Assembly: GCA_028293125.1 (NCBI GenBank)
Contig: JAQGPJ010000105.1
Coordinates: 150,652-214,651 of the forward strand
From: Verrucomicrobiales bacterium
Lineage (GTDB): Bacteria > Verrucomicrobiota > Verrucomicrobiia > Verrucomicrobiales > V1-33
Direction of reading: 5' to 3'
Length of the DNA stretch: 64,000 nt
The first letter of the stretch is position 1. Each line of letters begins with the position of its first letter. Under the pieces are notes generated by a model. That model did no database searches and was not told where the DNA came from. It saw nothing but the letters and a program-made list of their open reading frames with translations. The position numbers and the translations under genes are program-made. This document shows positions 19,311-26,885 of the stretch, piece after piece.

Positions 19311-22300
19311 ATGGGACCTTTGAACGCGATGGGAGTGCTCACGCCGGAATATCGACAACCGTCCAACCCGCAGGAGACTGCCGGAGCCGCGGCGGGCCGG
19401 GAGTGGTGCGCCCAGGCGGCGAAGGCTTCGGCCTTTCAGAAGAAATTCAAAACCCTGAAACCGCGCCCGGCGGGGAAAAAAGCCAAGCCCTTGGCCGGAC
19501 CGGCGGGCCGCATCGTGCTGGAGCAGGTGTCGGAGGCCGCGCAGGGCTTTGCGGTGGGCATGGTGCTGCATCATCTGGAGTCCACCGGCGCGGCGCGGCG
19601 GGTGTGGGTGCTGGCGCGGGACCTGAAGGCGCAGGAGGTGCTGTCGCAGGATATCGCGGTCTGGTGGGGACCGGCGCTGTTTTTCCCGGAGGCGGAGGAG
19701 CTGCGGACGGAGGACTCATTGCCGGATCTGGAGGCCCAGGCGGAGCGGCTGGCGCTGCTGCAGGGGCTGGCGTCGCCGCCGGACAAGCTGGAACTGCTGC
19801 TGCTGAACGTGGCTTCGCTGTCGGAGATGGTGCCGCCGCCGTCCGCTCTGGCCGCCTCGCGGCTGGTGCTGCGGACCGGTCAGACCGCCTCGCTGGAGGC
19901 TTTGGTCAGCCAGTTGACGGATGCCGGCTATGACCGCCAGCCACAGGTGGGCGAGCGCGGGCAGTTCGCGGTGCGCGGCGGCATTCTGGATGTTTACTCG
20001 TGGCAGAGCGAACTGCCGCTGCGCGCGGAGTTTTTCGACACGGAGGTGGAGAGCCTGCGGTCCTTTGACCCCGACAGCCAGGTGTCCGTGGGGAGGCTGG
20101 AGGAGGGAAGTATCCTGCTGAGTGTGGACGGTGCCCCCGACCCGGCCAACGCCAACAGCGGCGGTGCGGCGGACAGCGGCCTGGTGCTGCTGGAGGAATG
20201 CATCGGCCCCGATGACGTGGTGATCGCCGTGGATCCGGAGGAGGACCGTCCGCGGGTATCGGTCTGGATCGGGGCCGGCGCCGATCCGGCGGCGGTGGAG
20301 GTGGAGGACGCGGCCACGGCCTGCGATGAGCTGCCGATGGGTGAATTTGAAGCGGGTGACTTCGTGGTGCAGCAGGCGCGGCGCTCGGAGTTTGTGTCCC
20401 AGCTCCAGCGCTGGCACGCGGACGGGTGGCGGGCGGTGATGTTCTTCAACAACGAGGGGGAGATCGAGCGTTTCCGCGAACTCATGGAGCCGGAGGCCAT
20501 GGAATCCGCCGTGCTGGAGACGCACCTGGGCCGGGTGAACCGGGGCTTCTCCGTGCCCTCCGCCAAACTGGCGGTGCTCAGCGATGCGGAGATCTTTGGC
20601 CGCTACCAGCACAACCGCGCCCGCCGGCTGATCAGCGGCGCGCGGCGGCAGCGGTCGCGGAAAGCCCCGCTGGATTTGTCGGACATCGCGGACGGCGATT
20701 TTGTGGTGCATCAGGAGTATGGCATCGGCCGCTACCGGGGACTCATCCAGCGCGCCGCGCCCAATGGTCTGGAGGAGGATGTGGTGGTGCTGGAATATGC
20801 GGCCGACAGCCGGCTCTATGTTCCCCTGCCCCAGGCGTGGCTCATCAGCCGCTACATCGGTGTCGGGAAAAAGACGCCGGACCTGAACACCCTTGGCGAC
20901 GGTAAGTGGGGCAAAACCAAAAAAGCCGCCGAGCGCTCGATTTTTGAATACGCCGAAAAGCTTCTGGGCATGCAGGCCCAGCGCCAGTCCGGCCATGGAT
21001 TCGCCTTTCCGCCGGACACCCGCTGGCAGGTGGAGTTCGAGGGATCGTTTCTTTACAAGGAGACCACCGACCAGCTCCGGGCCATCGAGGACACCAAGCA
21101 CGACATGGAGCAGGAGCGGCCCATGGACCGGCTGATCTGCGGGGATGTGGGATTCGGCAAGACGGAGGTCGCCATCCGCGCCGCCTTCAAAGCCGTGATG
21201 GGGGGCCGCCAGGTGGCCATGCTGGCCCCGACCACGGTGCTCAGCCAGCAGCACTATCATAATCTGCGCGAGCGCTTTTCGGATTACCCCATCCGCGTGG
21301 AGGTGCTGAACCGCTTCCGCAGCCCGGCGGAATCCCGGAAAGTGGTCGCGGACCTGATCGCCGGAGAGGTGGACGTGCTGGTGGGCACGCACCGGCTGAT
21401 CTCCAAGGACGTGGTATTTAAAAACCTGGGACTGGCGATCGTCGATGAGGAGCAGCGCTTCGGCGTGAAGCACAAGGAGAAGTTCAAGGAGCTGTTCCAG
21501 CTGGTGGACGTGCTGACCCTTTCCGCCACCCCCATTCCGCGCACGCTTTACATGGCTCTGATGGGGGTGCGGGACATGAGCACCATCGACACCCCGCCCG
21601 CCAACCGCACGCCGGTGGAGACCACCATCTGCGCCTACGACGAGCGGGTGATCAAACGCGCCCTGGAGCGCGAGCTGAAGCGCAAGGGGCAGGTGTATTT
21701 CCTGCACAACCGCGTGGCCACCATCGAGCGCACCGCCGCCAGGATCCGCGCCCTGTGCCCGCCCAGCACCCGGGTGGACGTGGGCCACGGCCAGATGGAG
21801 GAGGGCATGCTGGAGGACGTGATGGACCGGTTTGTGAATGGCCGGACGGATGTGCTGGTGAGCACCACCATCATCGAGAGCGGCATCGACATCCCCAACG
21901 CCAACACCATCATCATCGACCGGGCCGATCTCTTCGGCCTCGCGGATCTCTATCAACTGCGGGGCCGCGTGGGCCGCGCCGGACACAAGGCCTATGCCTT
22001 CCTGATGATCCCGCGCTCCCAGATGACCACCGGCGACGCCCGCAAGCGCATCAACGCCATGAAGCAGTACACGGCGCTCGGCTCCGGCTTCAAAATCGCC
22101 ATGCGCGACCTCGAAATCCGCGGCGCGGGCAACCTGCTCGGCACCCAGCAGAGCGGCCACATCATCGCCGTGGGGTTCGAGATGTACTGCCAGATGCTGA
22201 AGTCCGCCGTCAACAAACATCAGGGCAAGCGCAGCATTGGCCGCGTGGACACCGTCATGGCCATCGACTTCATGGCCTTCAACGAGGCCGCCTGGCTGGA

Positions 22301-22667
22301 GTCGCGGGACCAAAAGATGCCCGCCTTCATCCCCGCCAGCTACATCACCGAGCCCAACCAGCGCATCCCCGCCTACCGCCAGATCGCCGAGGTCACCACC
22401 CTCCAGGAGCTCGGCGACCTCACCCGCCAATGGCGCGACCGCTACGGCCGTCCCCCGCACTCCGTGGAGAACCTCCTGCGCTGCACGGAGATGAAAATCA
22501 TCGCCCATCAGAAAGGCATCACCGCCCTTGAGATCAAGGACCACAAGCTCATGCTCTCCAAAAACGGCGACTTCATCCTCATCGGCGGCAAGTTCCCCCG
22601 GCTGCGTGAGAAAAGCGCGCCGGTCCACCGGCTGGAGGAGGCGGTGACGCTGCTGAAACAGCTGTGA
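19311..22667 (+). CDS. mfd: transcription-repair coupling factor
   Basis: Mfd displaces RNA polymerase stalled at DNA lesions and recruits UvrA. The protein has about 1,118 residues, the usual length. In order: a UvrB-like N-terminal region (GQFAVRGGILDVYSW), the RNA-polymerase-interacting domain (FVVHQEYGIGRYRGL, about residue 460), the RecG-like translocase with Walker A GDVGFGKTE (about 610) and DEEQRFGVKHKEK (about 712), motif VI-like QLRGRVGRAGHKAYAFLM, and the C-terminal TRCF domain. ATG at 19311 is chosen because gggag lies about 9-13 bases upstream; ATG at 19329 is also possible. It is one of few genes here with a Shine-Dalgarno-like leader. Confidence 0.97.
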   Translation: MGPLNAMGVLTPEYRQPSNPQETAGAAAGREWCAQAAKASAFQKKFKTLKPRPAGKKAKPLAGPAGRIVLEQVSEAAQGFAVGMVLHHLESTGAARRVWVLARDLKAQEVLSQDIAVWWGPALFFPEAEELRTEDSLPDLEAQAERLALLQGLASPPDKLELLLLNVASLSEMVPPPSALAASRLVLRTGQTASLEALVSQLTDAGYDRQPQVGERGQFAVRGGILDVYSWQSELPLRAEFFDTEVESLRSFDPDSQVSVGRLEEGSILLSVDGAPDPANANSGGAADSGLVLLEECIGPDDVVIAVDPEEDRPRVSVWIGAGADPAAVEVEDAATACDELPMGEFEAGDFVVQQARRSEFVSQLQRWHADGWRAVMFFNNEGEIERFRELMEPEAMESAVLETHLGRVNRGFSVPSAKLAVLSDAEIFGRYQHNRARRLISGARRQRSRKAPLDLSDIADGDFVVHQEYGIGRYRGLIQRAAPNGLEEDVVVLEYAADSRLYVPLPQAWLISRYIGVGKKTPDLNTLGDGKWGKTKKAAERSIFEYAEKLLGMQAQRQSGHGFAFPPDTRWQVEFEGSFLYKETTDQLRAIEDTKHDMEQERPMDRLICGDVGFGKTEVAIRAAFKAVMGGRQVAMLAPTTVLSQQHYHNLRERFSDYPIRVEVLNRFRSPAESRKVVADLIAGEVDVLVGTHRLISKDVVFKNLGLAIVDEEQRFGVKHKEKFKELFQLVDVLTLSATPIPRTLYMALMGVRDMSTIDTPPANRTPVETTICAYDERVIKRALERELKRKGQVYFLHNRVATIERTAARIRALCPPSTRVDVGHGQMEEGMLEDVMDRFVNGRTDVLVSTTIIESGIDIPNANTIIIDRADLFGLADLYQLRGRVGRAGHKAYAFLMIPRSQMTTGDARKRINAMKQYTALGSGFKIAMRDLEIRGAGNLLGTQQSGHIIAVGFEMYCQMLKSAVNKHQGKRSIGRVDTVMAIDFMAFNEAAWLESRDQKMPAFIPASYITEPNQRIPAYRQIAEVTTLQELGDLTRQWRDRYGRPPHSVENLLRCTEMKIIAHQKGITALEIKDHKLMLSKNGDFILIGGKFPRLREKSAPVHRLEEAVTLLKQL

Positions 22668-22913
22668 AATTTATTTGACTGGCGGATTTCGAGGCGCAGA
22701 TCTTGATGATCTGCACGGTCGGCTGACAGCGCACGCCTGAACTGCACTTTTGTCAATTCCAAAATTAGTTATATTAAGTAATATATTTTCGGAAAATTTC
22801 AAATTGCTTTTGCTTCAAGTTCCTTTAATTTTAATGATAAATTTAGAATTAACATGCCATGATAAAAGTATTAGCGCGCATGCGGGACTCGAACGGGATT
22901 CTCCAGCGAGTAT

Positions 22914-23408
22914 TTGAAGCTGCGGTTTCAGGTCCGACAAAAAAATCCGTTGCTCAGAGGGTCGAAAAGTCGAAAAGTCGAAAAGGAGCTACGTGGAAAA
23001 TTGGGCGCTGAATGGAAGTGGAACACGCTGATCATCGAGTGCTTCGACAAAGAAGACAGAAAGACTTATCAAGACGCGCAGAAAATTGTGGAAAGACAAA
23101 TATTGAACGGTCTCCACGCTTCATTTCCTTGTGGTGGACGAACTTCATATCTATCACATGATCAAGTAGGTGGCAGCGCCCTTGATTCCAAGCGTCCAGC
23201 ATTGCGTGATTGCGCAAAAGACTTAAATCTACTTTATAAAATTTTTGAAGAGACAATAGGATTTCGGCCATCAATAGAAGGAAATTCCAAAATTAATATT
23301 AGTCCTGAGCAGATGACAGCACTTCAAACACGCACTGGCTTTGATGAATGGTTTCTGAAGCAATGGTTGCGCAGACCAAAAGATAAATATGGAGTAATAA
23401 AAGGATAG
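22914..23408 (+). CDS. hypothetical protein in an AT-rich islet
   Basis: A frame of up to 164 residues ending at TAG 23406-23408; the start is uncertain (TTG at 22914, no ATG fits well). It is markedly more AT-rich and Lys/Ile-rich than its neighbours, suggesting acquired DNA. The first 25 residues come from an 8-bp tandem repeat and may not be coding. The part from EWKWNTLIIECFDKEDRKTY onward looks protein-like, with predicted helices, Trp residues and an acidic/basic mix. I do not recognise a family. It sits between mfd and decayed genes, and it could itself be a fragment. Confidence 0.4.
   Translation: MKLRFQVRQKNPLLRGSKSRKVEKELRGKLGAEWKWNTLIIECFDKEDRKTYQDAQKIVERQILNGLHASFPCGGRTSYLSHDQVGGSALDSKRPALRDCAKDLNLLYKIFEETIGFRPSIEGNSKINISPEQMTALQTRTGFDEWFLKQWLRRPKDKYGVIKG
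22961..22984. repeat. 8-bp tandem repeat (gtcgaaaa x3)
   Basis: Three perfect head-to-tail copies of gtcgaaaa, at the 5' end of the orphan ORF. Slippage here could change the reading frame. Confidence 0.75.
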
Positions 23409-23609
23409 ACCCAGTATTTTATCGAACGGACCGTAATTGATTAGCGGGCCACAGCCTGCGGCATAGAGCGACCGCTGATCATGTCGGCAAGGGCGCTGGA
23501 CACCTGATGACCGCGCAGGGCCATGGTGGCGGTGATGCTTTTCATGACCCCATAGGTCCGCGCCCCGCGTTTGTTTTTTGAGCATTGCGGCACTTTGCGG
23601 CCGATCACG

Positions 23610-24056
23610 GCTCCGGAAGTCCACAATGCCCGACTGCAGCACCGAGATCTCCGCATCGACATGATCCTACGTGGGCAGGTCAGCTCCGCAGGCGTATGCT
23701 TTTGGTTCAAAAATCTTGCCATCTGCCGGATTTACAAATGCCTCCGTCAGGCGTTCGCGGACTTCCCCCAGTGTCATGAGCTCAATGTCACGGTGCAGAA
23801 AAGCGCGGAGAACGGTTGTCAGCCAGTCGATGGACGGCTCCAGCAGCACGAGCCCCATCTGGTCAGCCACCGCCTCGGCAAACAGCGGCTCCCCGTAAAT
23901 CACGACAGGCCGCTCCACGGACACAAGATGATCGGGAACCCGCCACCCCTGAACACGCTCCGGCGACCATCCCCGATCAAGGCAGGTTTTCCAGACCGCC
24001 TTGGAGTCGTCGGTCATCCGGGGTGCGAGCAGAACGAGAGGTATGTCAGAATTCAT
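23610..24056 (-). pseudogene. ATP-grasp-domain protein, N-terminal half, interrupted by in-frame TAG and truncated
   Basis: From ATG 24054-24056 the protein reads MNSDIPLVLLAPRMTDDSKA, then a pre-ATP-grasp region and AFVNPADGKIFEPKAYACGA, the first ATP-binding strands of an ATP-grasp fold. TAG at 23667-23669 follows LPT. The same frame continues DHVDAEISVLQSGIVDF, which still looks like the expected family sequence, before similarity fades at about 23610. Intact relatives are near 290 residues, so the catalytic half is lost. Two events, a nonsense change and a 3' truncation, have occurred. The family call is by motif memory. Confidence 0.6.
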
Positions 24057-24253
24057 TTGTTGGCCGAATTCAAAATAAGCTTCCCATGACCACGGCTCAA
24101 TCAACTGGACACCACTCAAATCAATCCCAATCATCCCCATCTCTGAGGGGAGAATGCTGCCATGGGAGAGATTTCAGCAATTCCTCCTGGGACAATGCCG
24201 TTAAGGGTTCAGCCGATGTTTGAAAGGGAGCCAGCTTTTGAGGAGGCGGGATT

Positions 24254-25393
24254 TCATGCGGATGGGTTCTTTCCGGCAGGTTGAATGGCCGCGCGGGCCG
24301 CTTCTATTTCACGGGCGAGTTGCCTTTCATCCGGCAGGGCCAGTTTGTATTCGCGGGCCAGCACTTTGCTGGGGAGCGTGTCCAGCGTGTAGCGCACGAG
24401 GCTGCTGCCCACGCTGGAGCACAGGATGAGGCCCACGGGCGGGTTTTCGCCGGGGTGGGTCCAGTGCTCGGCGGCGTAGCTGAGGTAGAGATGCATCTGG
24501 CCCGCGTCGGCATGGGTGAACTTGCCCAGTTTCAGGTCTACGATCACGAGGCAGCGGAGCCTGCGGTGGAAAAAGACAAGGTCCACGCGATACCACTCGT
24601 CATCGATCCGCAGGCGGCGCTGGCGGCCCACGAAAGCGAAGTCGCCTCCGAGTTCGAGCAGGAAGGTCTCCAGACGGCGGATGAGGGCGTCCTCCAGATC
24701 GCTCTCGGAGTATTCATCCCGGAGATTGAGGAACTCCAGCACTAGCGGGTCACGGATGGCTTCGTCCGCAGTCAACTCCTCAGCGGCGCCCGGGCCTTTC
24801 CCGAGGAGGGCGGTCTTGTTTTTGGAAAGGGCGGTCCGCTCGTAAAAAAGCGTGCTCATCTGCCGGTCAAGCTGTCGCACGCTCCAGCCGCCGCGCAGGG
24901 CCTCCGTGCCATAAAACTCCAGTGCCTCCGGGCTGCGGGCCTGCAGAAGCCGCACATAGTGCGACCACGAAAGAGGAAAGGCCAGGGTTGCATCCGCCAG
25001 CGCAAGGGCTGACGGCAGTCCGTTCGACACTGTCGCTCGCTTCTCCAAAACGGCGGATTTGAGCGACAGCGTCGCTCGAATTCGCTCCGGGGGGAACGCT
25101 AGATAGAACTGGCGGAAACGACCAAGGTTGAAACGTGAGAATCCACGTCCGAACCGGGCCGTCAGGTCCCCGGCCAGCCGCGTCAATAGCTCGTCCCCGT
25201 AGCTGGCCCGCTTGTCTCCACCTTGCTCGAATTCCACGATGCGCCGTCCCACTTCCCAATAAGTCGCGGTCATGAGCGAGTTCACGGTCCGCGCCGCCGC
25301 GTGCCGCGAGGACTGGATCAAGTCCCCGATGCCACCCACCAGACCGGGGTAGGCGGAGACTGGGCGCTTCCGGGCTGACTTGGCCTTTTTCAT
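24254..25393 (-). CDS. DUF1016 / YhcG-family PD-(D/E)XK nuclease-like protein
   Basis: A 379-residue protein with two parts. The N-terminal helical DUF1016_N domain spans about residues 15-165 (LIQSSRHAAARTVNSLMTAT, YWEVGRRIVEFEQGG, GFSRFNLGRFRQFYL). The C-terminal DUF1016 nuclease-like domain has DDEWYRVDLVFFHRRLRCLV followed by IVDLKLGKFTHADAGQM, matching the D...(D/E)xK active-site layout (VDLVFF / VDLKLG). YhcG proteins are associated with restriction systems and mobile DNA. The ATG shares four bases with the stop of the upstream symporter gene (ATGA at 25390-25393), an unexpected partner. An internal segment near residues 110-135 (LSLKSAVLEKRATVSNGL) looks like an insertion relative to other members. 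Confidence 0.88.
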   Translation of the reverse strand: MKKAKSARKRPVSAYPGLVGGIGDLIQSSRHAAARTVNSLMTATYWEVGRRIVEFEQGGDKRASYGDELLTRLAGDLTARFGRGFSRFNLGRFRQFYLAFPPERIRATLSLKSAVLEKRATVSNGLPSALALADATLAFPLSWSHYVRLLQARSPEALEFYGTEALRGGWSVRQLDRQMSTLFYERTALSKNKTALLGKGPGAAEELTADEAIRDPLVLEFLNLRDEYSESDLEDALIRRLETFLLELGGDFAFVGRQRRLRIDDEWYRVDLVFFHRRLRCLVIVDLKLGKFTHADAGQMHLYLSYAAEHWTHPGENPPVGLILCSSVGSSLVRYTLDTLPSKVLAREYKLALPDERQLAREIEAARAAIQPAGKNPSA

Positions 25394-26697
25394 ACCTTTC
25401 CCTCCTCGGGCACCTCCAGCTCCGGCTCCGGCTCCGCAGGCGGGGGACGCCGCAGAAGCATCTGCCCTTGGGCGGGATAGAATTCCCCCTCCCACTTGGC
25501 GACCACGAGCATCCCCACCGTGTTGCCAATGAGATTCGTGACCGCGCGGGCTTCGGACATGAAGCGGTCCACGCCGATCACCAGCGCCAAGCCCTCCACG
25601 GGAATGGTGTGAGTGGCGGAGAGGGTGGCCGCCAAGGTGACAAAGCCGGCTCCGGTGACTCCCGCTGCCCCCTTGGAGGTCAGCAGCAAAATGCCCAGCA
25701 CGCCCAGCTGCTGCTCCATGGAGAGGGGGGTGTGGGTGGCCTGGGCGATGAACAGGGCGGCCAAGGTCAGGTAGATGCAGGTGCCGTCCAGGTTGAAGGA
25801 ATAACCGGCGGGCAGCACGATGCCCACCACGGGCCTGCCGCAGCCGGCGCGCTCCATCTTCTCCATCAGCCCCGGCAGCGCGGGTTCGGAGGAGGAGGTG
25901 CCGACCACGAGCAGCAGCTCCTCCCGGATGTAACGCAGCACCTTCCAGAGACTGAATCCGTGCAGCCGGGCCACCAGCCCCAGCAGGCCGAAAATAAACA
26001 CCGCGCAGGTCAGGTAAACGCAGGCCATCAGCTTGCCCAGGGAGACCATGCTTCCGAACCCGAACTTGCCGATGGTGTAGGCCATGGCTCCGAAGGCGGC
26101 GGCGGGGGCGGCTTTGGTGACCATGTGGACAATGCCGAAAAACAGCTTCGAAATCCGCCCCAGCAGGTCCATCACCGGCTGGCCGGCTTCCCCCATCCGC
26201 GCCAGGGCCAGCCCCGCCAGCAGGGCGACAAACAGGACCTGCAGCAGATCGCCGCTGGTGAACGCGCTGACAAAGGTGTCCGGGATGATGTTTTTGAGAA
26301 AGCCCACCGTGCTCAGCGCCTCCGCCTTTTTGGCGATATCCGCCGTGCCGGCGGCCGCTGCCGCCACGGCGGAACCCGGCGGATGCAGGCCCGCTCCCGG
26401 CTGGAAGACATTGGCCACCACCATGCCGATCACCAGCGCCACAGTGGTGGCCAGTTCAAAATACAGCAGCGCCTTCCATCCCACACGTCCAATCTTTTTC
26501 AGGTCCCCCATGCCCGCGATGCCGCTGACCACGGTGCAGAAGATGATGGGGCCGATCAGCATCTTCACCGCCTTGATGAAAATCTCCGCCAAGGGGAACA
26601 ACGCTTCCCCCAGCGGGGGATTGTAATACCCCAGCAGCGTGCCCGCAACCATGGCCACGATCACCTGCACATACAGATTTTTCCCCCATTTGATCAT
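25390..26697 (-). CDS. dicarboxylate/amino-acid:cation symporter (DAACS, GltP/DctA type)
   Basis: A 435-residue transporter that imports glutamate, aspartate or C4-dicarboxylates with H+ or Na+. Family marks are clear: the serine-rich re-entrant loop VVGTSSSEPALP, the GYSFNLDGTCIY motif, and GVDRFMSEARAVTNLIGN in the last helices. ATG at 26695-26697 (MIKWGKNLYVQVIVAM) puts the first membrane helix directly after the start. The extra upstream codons are not family-like. The gene ends in a 4-bp overlap with the DUF1016 gene. Confidence 0.93.
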   Translation of the reverse strand: MIKWGKNLYVQVIVAMVAGTLLGYYNPPLGEALFPLAEIFIKAVKMLIGPIIFCTVVSGIAGMGDLKKIGRVGWKALLYFELATTVALVIGMVVANVFQPGAGLHPPGSAVAAAAAGTADIAKKAEALSTVGFLKNIIPDTFVSAFTSGDLLQVLFVALLAGLALARMGEAGQPVMDLLGRISKLFFGIVHMVTKAAPAAAFGAMAYTIGKFGFGSMVSLGKLMACVYLTCAVFIFGLLGLVARLHGFSLWKVLRYIREELLLVVGTSSSEPALPGLMEKMERAGCGRPVVGIVLPAGYSFNLDGTCIYLTLAALFIAQATHTPLSMEQQLGVLGILLLTSKGAAGVTGAGFVTLAATLSATHTIPVEGLALVIGVDRFMSEARAVTNLIGNTVGMLVVAKWEGEFYPAQGQMLLRRPPPAEPEPELEVPEEGKV

Positions 26698-26885
26698 ATA
26701 TGGGCGGCATCCATGCCGGAATCCGGCTCCACCGGCAATCTGAATCCTTAACGCAGTCCCGTTGGTGACGGCCAGCGGCCCCGGATCCGCTTCAGCACGG
26801 CAATCCGCCACCGCTTTCAAAGGGAAAACCCACCCCGCATTCCCGGCTTTGCACGGGCGGTGTTTTGCAGTATAGCCTGCAGGTG

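Noticed and set aside
19716..22628. 970-codon open frame antisense to mfd
   Set aside because: mfd is unambiguous on the plus strand; the antisense frame is a GC-codon-bias artefact with a His/Gly/Val-rich meaningless translation.
22696..22714. gcagatc-ttgat-gatctgc hairpin after mfd
   Set aside because: A good stem but no T-run and low GC; not called as a terminator.
22875..22910. gggactcgaacggga looks like a tRNA T-arm on the minus strand
   Set aside because: The stem halves do not pair and no acceptor or anticodon arm can be built around it.
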